DNA of 64,000 nucleotides from Mycolicibacterium frederiksbergense (GTDB lineage: Bacteria > Actinomycetota > Actinomycetes > Mycobacteriales > Mycobacteriaceae). The translations under genes were made by a program, and so were the position numbers. The stretch is taken from NCBI RefSeq assembly GCF_029893345.1, contig NZ_JARXVE010000008.1, positions 124,001 through 188,000 on the forward strand. Direction: 5' to 3'. Under the pieces are notes generated by a model. That model saw only the letters and a list, made by a program, of their open reading frames with translations. It was not told the origin of the DNA and searched no databases. Positions 53,637 through 64,000 of this stretch are shown here, piece after piece. The first letter of the stretch is position 1; each line of letters starts with the position of its first letter.

Positions 53637-54551
53637 TCAGACTCCGGAGGACCTGCGCCCGAGGTCACCCATCGGCTCATCTCGGTGGCGCACCGCCTCG
53701 CGGAAACCGTGCTCGCGGGCGTCGGCGACGAACGCGTGACCTTCCGGGGTGTGCCGGGCGATTCCGTCGAACACCGTGCTGACCATTCGGCTGGTGGCCA
53801 CCCCCTGCTGCAGCAGGGCGGAATTGCAGGCCAGCTTGGCCATGATGAGTTGGTTGACCGGCATCGCCGCAATGCGCTCGACGAGGCGCTCGGTGCGTTC
53901 GTCAAGGTCTTGTGGTTCAGGGGCCTCGACGGCCAGACCCCATTCGGCGGCCTGTGCGCCGGTGATGCAATCCCCGGTGAACAGCAGGCGTTTGGCGCGC
54001 TGATCCCCCAGTCGATGCGCCCACAGCCCAGCCGCGGGAACCCCCCACACCCGCATCGGCGGATAGCCGATCTTGGCGTCGGCGGCCGCGATCACCTGGT
54101 CGGCGTGCAACGCAATGTCGGTGCCGCCGGCCACGCAATAGCCGTGGATCTTGACCACCGTCGGCTTGTCGGCGTGCATCAGGCTGGCGAAGCCACGCAC
54201 GAACCGGCTCATCATCTGGTAATCGATCATCGGATCCCACGGCCGATCCGGAAGATGGTTGACGGCCTGGGTCTGCCCGGACAATACGGTGCCGTCGTAT
54301 CGCCCTCCCCCGGCCGAGCCGGTCCCGTCCGCGTACGCGCTCAGGTCGAATCCGGCGCAGAACCCCTCGCCCCGGCCGGATACCAGTATGACGTGCACAT
54401 TCGGGTCGAGGTCGGCGCGTTCCACCAGAGCCTGCAGTTCCAGCGGGGTGTCCGCGACGATCGAGTTGCCTTTTTCGGGGCGGTTGAAGGTGATTCGCGC
54501 TATCCGATCGGTGACCTCATAGGTCATCGTGGACAGCGTATCGACCGTCAT
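53637..54551 (-). CDS. echA4: Enoyl-CoA hydratase/isomerase family protein
   Basis: 304 residues. Crotonase motifs RITFNRPEKGNSIVADTP and FCAGFDLSAYADGTG, and KIHGYCVAGGTDIALHADQV. It carries a longer loop after the first oxyanion-hole motif (GSAGGGRYDGTVLSGQTQAV). ATG at 54551 overlaps the fadE8 stop; the stop is 1 nt before the PaaX start. Function within a CoA-linked degradation pathway is likely, exact substrate unknown. Confidence 0.87.
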   Translation of the reverse strand: MTVDTLSTMTYEVTDRIARITFNRPEKGNSIVADTPLELQALVERADLDPNVHVILVSGRGEGFCAGFDLSAYADGTGSAGGGRYDGTVLSGQTQAVNHLPDRPWDPMIDYQMMSRFVRGFASLMHADKPTVVKIHGYCVAGGTDIALHADQVIAAADAKIGYPPMRVWGVPAAGLWAHRLGDQRAKRLLFTGDCITGAQAAEWGLAVEAPEPQDLDERTERLVERIAAMPVNQLIMAKLACNSALLQQGVATSRMVSTVFDGIARHTPEGHAFVADAREHGFREAVRHRDEPMGDLGRRSSGV

Positions 54552-56170
54552 CCCTTGACCAGCGCGCGTTCCAGGATCGGCGCCAGATCCAGTCCGGTGG
54601 GCAGGGTTCCGAATGCGCCGCCCCATTGCCCACCCAGCCGGCTGGCCAGGAACGCCTCGGCCACCGCCGGGTGGCCATGACGCACCATCAGCGAGCCCTG
54701 CAACGCCAGGCTGATGTCCTCGGCGACCTTGCGGGCGCGGTACTCGATGTTGTCGAACTCGCCGAGCTCCGCCTTGAGCGCGGCGGCGTGGGCGTCCAGC
54801 CGTGGATCGTGGCCCAGCGCAAGCTCGTCGAACATCACCTCGACGCATTCGGGCCGGGTTGCCATGGCGCGCAGGGTATCCAGCGCGCTGACATTGCCCG
54901 AACCCTCCCAGATGCCCATCAGCGGAGCTTCGCGGTACAGCCGGGGCATACCGGAATCCTCGACATAGCCGTTGCCGCCCAGGCATTCCATCGCCTCGGC
55001 GGCGTGCGGGGTGGCCCGCTTGCACACCCAGTACTTCCCGGCGGCCAGGCCGATCCGGCGCAGCAACGCCTCCCGCTCGTCGCCGCGCACCGCCTTGTCG
55101 GTGGCACCGGCCATCCGCATGGCCAGCATGGTCGCGGCCTCGGCCTCAACGGCCAGGTCGGCGAGCACATTGCGCATCAGTGGTTGGTCGATCAGATAGG
55201 CGCCGAACGCCTTTCGGTGTTGGGCGTGGTGCACGGCGCGGCTCAGCCCGCTGCGCATGCTGGTGGCGCTGCCCAGCGTGCAGTCCAGCCGGGTCAGGTT
55301 GACCATCTCGATGATGGTCTTCACGCCGCGGCCCTCCTCGCCGACCAGCCACGCGATGGCACCGTCGTACTCGACCTCGCTGGAGGCGTTGGCGTGATTG
55401 CCGAGCTTGTCCTTGAGGCGTTGCAGATACATCCGGTTGCGGGTGCCGTCGGGCAGGATGCGCGGCAGGAAGAAGCAGCTCAGACCACCCGGCGCCTGCG
55501 CGAGCACCAGGAAGATGTCGCCCATCGGGGCCGAGGTGAACCACTTGTGCCCGCGCAGCGAGTAGCTGCCGTCGCCGTTGGGAACGGCCTCGGTGGTGCC
55601 GGCGCGGACATCGGAGCCGCCCTGTTTCTCGGTCATCGACATGCCGGCGGTGATACCGGGCTTGGTGGACGGCACCTTCAGCTCGGGGTCATAGACCCGG
55701 CTGGTCAACAGCGGCTCGTATACCGCGGCCAGGTCCGGGTTGAACCGCAGTGCGGGCACGACGGCGTAGGTCATCGAGATCGGGCACATGTGGCCGGGCT
55801 CGGCGGTCCACACCGAGGTCTTCGCGGCGCGCACCACGTGCGCACCCTCGCGCTCATCGGCCCACGGGGCGGCGTGCAGGCCGTGCGTGACGGCGACATT
55901 CATCAGCTCGTGGTAGGCCGGGTCGTATTCGACCTCGTCGATCCGGTGACCGTTGCGATCATGGGTGTGCAGGATCGGCCGGTTGCGGTCGGCCAGCTCG
56001 CCCCAGCGCTGGGCCTGCGCGCTGCCGTTGATCGCGCCCAGTTCGTGGACTTCGTCGACGCCCCACTGCCCACCCTCGCGGATCAGCGCTTCGGCGAGCG
56101 CCGGCGAGGTGGCGGGGTTGTAGTCCTGCAGCGGAGGGACCTGATTGGTGACGACGTGCGTATCAGCCAT
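54548..56170 (-). CDS. fadE8: AidB-like acyl-CoA dehydrogenase
   Basis: 540 residues, the size of the AidB subgroup rather than the 380-residue standard enzymes. FAD domain: SMTEKQGGSDVRAGTTEAV and SLRGHKWFTSAPMGDIFLVL; the C-terminal helical part ends CLGGNGYVEDSGMPRLYREA and PLMGIWEGSGNVSALDTLRA, the typical FAD-binding loop and Glu region. The start is the ATG at 56170. First gene of the operon with echA4, paaX and echA5. Confidence 0.93.
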   Translation of the reverse strand: MADTHVVTNQVPPLQDYNPATSPALAEALIREGGQWGVDEVHELGAINGSAQAQRWGELADRNRPILHTHDRNGHRIDEVEYDPAYHELMNVAVTHGLHAAPWADEREGAHVVRAAKTSVWTAEPGHMCPISMTYAVVPALRFNPDLAAVYEPLLTSRVYDPELKVPSTKPGITAGMSMTEKQGGSDVRAGTTEAVPNGDGSYSLRGHKWFTSAPMGDIFLVLAQAPGGLSCFFLPRILPDGTRNRMYLQRLKDKLGNHANASSEVEYDGAIAWLVGEEGRGVKTIIEMVNLTRLDCTLGSATSMRSGLSRAVHHAQHRKAFGAYLIDQPLMRNVLADLAVEAEAATMLAMRMAGATDKAVRGDEREALLRRIGLAAGKYWVCKRATPHAAEAMECLGGNGYVEDSGMPRLYREAPLMGIWEGSGNVSALDTLRAMATRPECVEVMFDELALGHDPRLDAHAAALKAELGEFDNIEYRARKVAEDISLALQGSLMVRHGHPAVAEAFLASRLGGQWGGAFGTLPTGLDLAPILERALVKG

Positions 56171-56325
56171 GCACCCAGTGTTACAGTTTCTCGACAGTCG
56201 CACAATAGTTGTAATGCCGGATCTCGCGGATGTTGACGGCTAGCCGGAACTGTCCTGGTCACGAACTCGCTCGGCCCGCCGAGCGCTTCGCTACGCTGAC
56301 CGGAATCCGCTCGAGCAGGAGCCCG

Positions 56326-56841
56326 ATGATGCGGTATGCCGCAATGGAACCGTCGATCCTCACCGAACGCCTATGCCTGCAGTTGCGTGACGAATGCGAT
56401 GCCGAGTGGAATCACGAACTGCTCGGTGAGCACGAGGGCGGGACGACCGAGTCGGTGCAGAGTGTCCGTCGCCGACTGGCCGAGCAGCGAAACCGGTTCC
56501 GCCACAGCGGTATCGGGCTACTCACGATTCGGCGTCGCGCCGACGATGAACCCATGGGTTACTGCGGACTCATCGTCGGGCGATGCAGCCTCGACGAGCC
56601 AGAGATCGCCTATGAACTGCTGAAACGGTTCCACAATCAGGGGTACGCGACTGAGGCCGCCCACGCTGTGATGGATGCCGCGTTCGCAACCGGGCGCAAC
56701 CGCATCTGGTCAACCGTAGGGGCCTGGAACGAACCGTCGCTGCACGTCCTGGACAAGCTGGGCTTTCACCGCCACCACGAGACCATCGACGATCGCGGCC
56801 GCCCGCTTGTCTACCTGCTGCGGGAAGCCACCACACCATGA
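56326..56841 (+). CDS. GNAT family acetyltransferase (RimJ/RimL type)
   Basis: 171 residues. EPSILTERLCLQLRDECDAE opening, acetyl-CoA loop LLKRFHNQGYATEAAHAVMD (Q-G-Y-A) and the C-terminal VGAWNEPSLHVLDKLGFHRH typical of RimJ/L-like enzymes that acetylate N-termini or small molecules. AGGAG precedes two adjacent ATGs (56326 and 56329); either may be used. Divergent from fadE8 and convergent with the PAP2 gene. Confidence 0.87.
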   Translation: MMRYAAMEPSILTERLCLQLRDECDAEWNHELLGEHEGGTTESVQSVRRRLAEQRNRFRHSGIGLLTIRRRADDEPMGYCGLIVGRCSLDEPEIAYELLKRFHNQGYATEAAHAVMDAAFATGRNRIWSTVGAWNEPSLHVLDKLGFHRHHETIDDRGRPLVYLLREATTP

Positions 56842-56849
56842 ACCAACGT

Positions 56850-57923
56850 CTACCGGGTGTCCATCTCACCCGCGCGTGCTGACCGTCGCGCTTCGTAACG
56901 GCTCAGCGCAAACACCACGACGGCCGCCAGCGACCAGCCCAGCAGGATGTCGACAACATAGTGCTCGGCGGTATACACCAGCGTGAAGGCCATGATCAGC
57001 ACGTAGGCCACCAGAACCGGCCGCCAGCCACGGTGCACCCGGTTCCACAGGAACGCCGCGACCGCGGCGGTCAGGCCGGCGTGCAGGGACGGGATCGCCG
57101 CCACCAGGTTCACGCTGGCCTGCCCCTGATCGATCAACGCGGTTGCCGAATGCAGATTGAGCTTGCCCCAGCCCCGGGTGACGATTCGCTCGATCCACTC
57201 ATGGGCACCGTGATGGGTGCCCTGCATGGCGCCCAGCAGACCACCGTCGACGGCCTCGCGCGCCGAACGGAACATGCACCTGGGACCGGACGGCCCGCCT
57301 TCGACCTCACCGGCACTGCACCGCGCCGCGGCCCACGGCGGCGCGGCCGGCAGCAGTGCGTAGACCACCAACGCCACGAACGACAGCCCGACGAACAACC
57401 GCACGAACCGCTTCCATTCCTCACGGTCACGCAGCCACAGCACGCCGGCGACGACATAGGGCAGGATGAAAAACGACATGTAGACCGTGCTGATCACGAC
57501 CTCCCACCACGGAGGGTGCGGCATTTTCAACCGTTCCTGCAGCCACACCGTGGGGATCGTGCCGAAGAACAGCAGGCGGTCGGCGTCGACCTGCCAGTGC
57601 CACAACGTCGGCCGGCCCACCATCCTGGCCGCACCGCGGCTCAGGTCGTAGGCCACCAGCACCAGGGCGAACGGCAGCCAGTCCCGGATCACGTAGAGCA
57701 TCCGCCTGCCCTGACCGATGCTCGCGCCCAGCAGGCCGGTGCAGATGTAGAGCAGCAACAGCTCCCGGTTGAATGCGAAGCCATCGGTGCCGGTCCGGTA
57801 GATCACCACCGCCGCCCACACCACGATCGCGCAGTACCGCAGGATGCGCAGTTGACGGGCCCGGATACCGCTGCCCCATTGCGCTGGGGCCTCCTCGGTT
57901 ACCGAGTCTTCAACCGCGGTCAC
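56850..57923 (-). CDS. PAP2-superfamily membrane enzyme (AUR1-like)
   Basis: 357 residues with seven or more membrane helices. Catalytic motif AAIPSLHAGLTAAVAAFLW and EHYVVDILLGWSLAAVV, the paired His signatures of inositol phosphotransferase/PAP2 enzymes. Long outside loop with Cys pairs (ARCSAGEVEGGPSGPRCMF). Likely transfers a lipid-linked phospho-group outside the membrane; substrate unknown. GTG start at 57923; 66 nt before endonuclease IV. Confidence 0.82.
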   Translation of the reverse strand: MTAVEDSVTEEAPAQWGSGIRARQLRILRYCAIVVWAAVVIYRTGTDGFAFNRELLLLYICTGLLGASIGQGRRMLYVIRDWLPFALVLVAYDLSRGAARMVGRPTLWHWQVDADRLLFFGTIPTVWLQERLKMPHPPWWEVVISTVYMSFFILPYVVAGVLWLRDREEWKRFVRLFVGLSFVALVVYALLPAAPPWAAARCSAGEVEGGPSGPRCMFRSAREAVDGGLLGAMQGTHHGAHEWIERIVTRGWGKLNLHSATALIDQGQASVNLVAAIPSLHAGLTAAVAAFLWNRVHRGWRPVLVAYVLIMAFTLVYTAEHYVVDILLGWSLAAVVVFALSRYEARRSARAGEMDTR

Positions 57924-57989
57924 CAGGGTGACGTTAGTTCACCTACGCGTCGCGGCGTCGTTGAAAACGATTCAGGTGCCGAACCGATA

Positions 57990-58742
57990 TCAGCTCGCGT
58001 GCTCACGCAGGAACGCGATGTCATCCTTTCGGCCCTCTTCGGCGGTCTCACAGATCACCGGGGCATCCGCCGCCTTGACCACCGCGGCCAGCAGTTGCGG
58101 ATCGATCTGGCCGGCACCGAAATTGGCGTGCCGGTCAGCACCCGAACCGGCCGCGTCGCGGGAATCATTGCAGTGCACCAGGTCGATGCGTCCCGTGATG
58201 GCCTTGATCCGGTCCACCGCATCGATCAACGCCTCGCCGGCCGCCCACGCGTGGCAGGTGTCCAGGCAAAAGCCAATCCCTTTGTCCCCGATCCGATCCC
58301 ACAGCCGGGCGATGGTGTCGAAATGCCGGGCCATGGCGTGATCGCCCCCGGCAGTGTTCTCCAGATACACCGGGACATCGGTGTTCAGGCTGTCCAGCGC
58401 CTTGACCCAGCGCTCGAAGCCGGCCTCCATGTCATTGTCGTCGGCATGGCCGCCGTGCACGATGACCGCGGTGGCGCCGATCTCGGCGGCGGCGTCGCAG
58501 GTGTCCTGCAGGATCTTGCGCGACGGGATCCGGACCCGATTGTTCGCCGAAGCGACGTTGATCAGGTACGGGGCGTGCACGTACAGCGGGACACTCGACG
58601 CCTTCAACACCTCGGCGTCCTCGCGGGGCTTGGGTTTCTTCCAGCTCTGCGGGTTGCCGAGGAAGAACTGCACCACGTCGGCGCCCTCGGCGGCGGCCGC
58701 GGCCAACGGATCGGTGTTGCCTACATGCGAACCGATAAGCAC
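57990..58742 (-). CDS. nfo: Deoxyribonuclease IV (endonuclease IV)
   Basis: 250-residue Zn-dependent AP endonuclease of base-excision repair. LIGSHVGNTDPLAAAAAEGA at the start, metal ligands in PLYVHAPYLINVASAN, VIVHGGHADDN, VYLENTAGGDHAM, GFCLDTCHAWAAGE, LVHCNDSRDAAGSGADRHAN and ICETAEEGR. Slightly shorter than E. coli Nfo but all ligand motifs are in place. Located between PAP2 and an AbiEi-like gene near rpoC. Confidence 0.95.
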   Translation of the reverse strand: MLIGSHVGNTDPLAAAAAEGADVVQFFLGNPQSWKKPKPREDAEVLKASSVPLYVHAPYLINVASANNRVRIPSRKILQDTCDAAAEIGATAVIVHGGHADDNDMEAGFERWVKALDSLNTDVPVYLENTAGGDHAMARHFDTIARLWDRIGDKGIGFCLDTCHAWAAGEALIDAVDRIKAITGRIDLVHCNDSRDAAGSGADRHANFGAGQIDPQLLAAVVKAADAPVICETAEEGRKDDIAFLREHAS

Positions 58743-58797
58743 CGCACCAGTCTAGGCGTGCGCCCCGACACCGCCTCCGGGCGCCATTTCCTCCGCC

Positions 58798-58853
58798 GAG
58801 CAGACGCATATGTCCCCATATCCACGGTGTGTCGGGGACATATGTGTCTGCTC
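58798..58853 (-). terminator. Long hairpin after the AbiEi-like gene
   Basis: Arms GAGCAGACGCATATGTCCCC (58798-58817) and 58834-58853 pair with one mismatch. It begins at the stop codon of the AbiEi-like gene and lies upstream of nfo. Its arm is nearly the same as that of the hairpin after rpoC. Confidence 0.75.
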
Positions 58854-59724
58854 AGGCAGCGAGTTCAAGGTGGTGGCGAATCCTCGCGACCAGGGCCAGA
58901 GGATGACGCCGCACATCATCGACGACCAGCGGAACGGACATCCACCCGCACTCCTGCAGCCGGGCCGTTTTGATCCGGTCGTGCTTCAGTGCCTCGCGAC
59001 TCGCGTGCCAATCCATACTTTCGTATTCTGCGGCCACCAGCGCCTCCGGCCAGGCAAAGTCCACGCGCCAAAGCTGGCCGCAACGATCGATGATTTCGTA
59101 TTGCAGCTCAGGCAGCGGTAATCCGCCATCAATGAATACCAACCGTGCCTCGCTCTCCATCGGCGACTCGGCTCTGCTGTCGGCATATGGCAACAGTTCA
59201 CGAACCTTGATGATCCCGCGCCGCCCCTTCTGCTCCCGGATCGCTATGTCCAGTTCCCCAGCGTTGCACGTGCCGGTGCGCAACGCTGCGTCCAAAACCC
59301 CCAGTGCGCGCGGCCGCAGCAGTGTGCGTGCGACTTCGACGGCGGTCCACGCCGGGGCCGTGGCCAACCGACCTTGCACACGCTGCAATGGCGCTCCGGT
59401 TCTTTGATGCACCATCAACCCGACCTTTTGGCGCATTCGGATACCTGGATCGAGTACATGGACGCGGACATCGGCTTCGGTGCCGAAGCCGTACAGCGCG
59501 GCCGCGGTGTGCAAACACGCCACCATGGGCTTCCCCGCTACAAGGTCGAGCGCCGCGAGGCGTCCGACGGTATCGGGCGGGCTCAGGGAGTAGACGCCGT
59601 GCCACACCCGAGTAATAGCTCCGACGCGCAGATGTTGCGCGAGCGCCTTTCGGGACATCACCGCCATCAACTGACGATGTGTCGCCACACCGCCGTTGAC
59701 TGCGAACACCTCGTCGATGAACAC
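58852..59724 (-). CDS. AbiEi-like protein with nuclease-like C-domain
   Basis: 290 residues. N-terminal winged-helix segment EVFAVNGGVATHRQLMAVMS, then VWHGVYSLSPPD, as in AbiEi antitoxin-family proteins. The C-terminal half (ESEARLVFIDGGLPLPELQY, EIIDRCGQLWRVDFAWPEAL, VAAEYESMDWHASREALKHD) resembles a PD-(D/E)xK/VSR-type nuclease (DUF559-like), with Asp and Glu visible but the Lys not certain. No toxin partner is adjacent, so an orphan DNA-related protein is likely. Function unknown. Confidence 0.72.
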   Translation of the reverse strand: MFIDEVFAVNGGVATHRQLMAVMSRKALAQHLRVGAITRVWHGVYSLSPPDTVGRLAALDLVAGKPMVACLHTAAALYGFGTEADVRVHVLDPGIRMRQKVGLMVHQRTGAPLQRVQGRLATAPAWTAVEVARTLLRPRALGVLDAALRTGTCNAGELDIAIREQKGRRGIIKVRELLPYADSRAESPMESEARLVFIDGGLPLPELQYEIIDRCGQLWRVDFAWPEALVAAEYESMDWHASREALKHDRIKTARLQECGWMSVPLVVDDVRRHPLALVARIRHHLELAA

Positions 59725-59795
59725 CCGTTGATCGTGGTTCTGCTCCCGCCGCCGCGAAAGTCCACGGGCTCATCGGCTGTGGATAACTTGCCCAC

Positions 59796-59845
59796 CAGAC
59801 GCAAATGTCCCCGACACGCCGGGCGTGCGGGGACATTCGCGTCTG
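59796..59845 (-). terminator. Terminator after rpoC
   Basis: 18-bp arms 59796-59813 (CAGACGCAAATGTCCCCG) and 59828-59845, one G-U pair, with extra pairing in the loop. It starts 21 nt past the rpoC stop. The flank GTCTGCTCGCGC is shared with the S10 terminator. Confidence 0.8.
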
Positions 59846-59866
59846 CTCGCGCAGAGAGGTGACTTC

Positions 59867-63820
<3,954 letters not shown>

Positions 63821-63865
63821 GTAACTCCCTTTCCCCTTTCGGGACTAGAAATTTTCGGACGAGAT

Positions 63866-64000
63866 CTACGCAAGGTCTTCCACAGAAGCCGATTCGTTGC
63901 GCGACAGGTTGATTCCCAGGTTCGCGGCAGCGCGCTCCAGGTCCTCGTCGTCACCGTCACGCATCTCGATCGCCGCGCCGTCGCTGGAGAGCACCTCGAC
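63866..64000 (-). CDS. rpoB: RNA polymerase beta subunit, C-terminal end only
   Basis: 44 codons and the stop are inside the window: VEVLSSDGAAIEMRDGDDED then LERAAANLGINLSRNESASV and EDLA-stop, the usual mycobacterial RpoB end. The gene continues beyond 64000 on the minus strand. Confidence 0.95.
   Translation of the reverse strand, partial: VEVLSSDGAAIEMRDGDDEDLERAAANLGINLSRNESASVEDLA

Overview
The window comes from a GC-rich, fast-growing mycobacterium (Mycolicibacterium type). The evidence is the linkage rpoB-rpoC ... rpsL-rpsG-fusA-tuf ... mycofactocin cluster ... S10 operon, the 1317-residue RpoC, the DUF3558 and DUF3060 secreted proteins, a cutinase, and several lipoproteins. Read right to left (the minus strand carries the housekeeping genes), the backbone matches, as recalled, the M. 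tuberculosis order Rv0667 to Rv0710, interrupted by lineage-specific blocks.

Layout. 1-8.3 kb: 3' part of a TetR regulator, then a plus-strand operon of an amidohydrolase and a complete PotABCD-type polyamine ABC importer, facing a minus-strand pair (flavin amine oxidase plus cupin). 8.4-14.1 kb: the S10 ribosomal operon on the minus strand (rpsJ to rpsQ) with a leader of about 280 nt and a strong terminator. 14.2-18.5 kb: DUF4442 hotdog protein, SnoaL-like protein, carboxylesterase lipoprotein, cytochrome P450 and a TetR gene lacking its 5' end. 18.6-25.8 kb: complete mycofactocin locus (mftA-G on the minus strand, mftR divergent). 25.7-28.5 kb: PhyH-type oxygenase and an ECF sigma factor coupled to a three-domain VOC protein. 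28.5-34.9 kb: ferredoxin-reductase-like flavoprotein, and an arginine/ornithine catabolic cluster (Lrp regulator, amidinohydrolase, rocD, APC permease, universal stress protein). 34.9-38.5 kb: a mycofactocin-coupled SDR, SHOCT membrane protein, cutinase and a proline-rich membrane-anchored protein with tandem repeats. 38.6-43.9 kb: the str operon (rpsL, rpsG, fusA, tuf) and a TetR gene. 43.9-52.1 kb: accessory region with paired DUF3558 and DUF3060 genes, degraded insertion sequences around a GNAT gene, MarR, a GjpA-like secreted protein with a 15-bp tandem repeat, aldo/keto reductase and AraC. 52.1-56.2 kb: fadE8-echA4-paaX-echA5 operon. 56.3-64 kb: GNAT, PAP2 enzyme, endonuclease IV, an AbiEi-like gene bracketed by two related palindromes, rpoC and the last codons of rpoB.

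How it works together. The mft genes make the peptide-derived redox cofactor mycofactocin; the SDR at 34.9-35.7 kb is of the class that keeps nicotinamide bound and needs mycofactocin for recycling, so maker and user lie in one window. The polyamine block imports and oxidises an amine, and the arginine block turns arginine or a derivative into glutamate semialdehyde; both are nitrogen-scavenging functions inserted around conserved translation operons.

No tRNA, rRNA, CRISPR array or intact transposon was found. The most unusual items are the amidinohydrolase that looks more like an arginine dihydrolase than a dimethylargininase, the ECF-VOC module with two strong in-frame start sites, a family of related terminator palindromes, and the paired IS481 fragments in opposite orientation.
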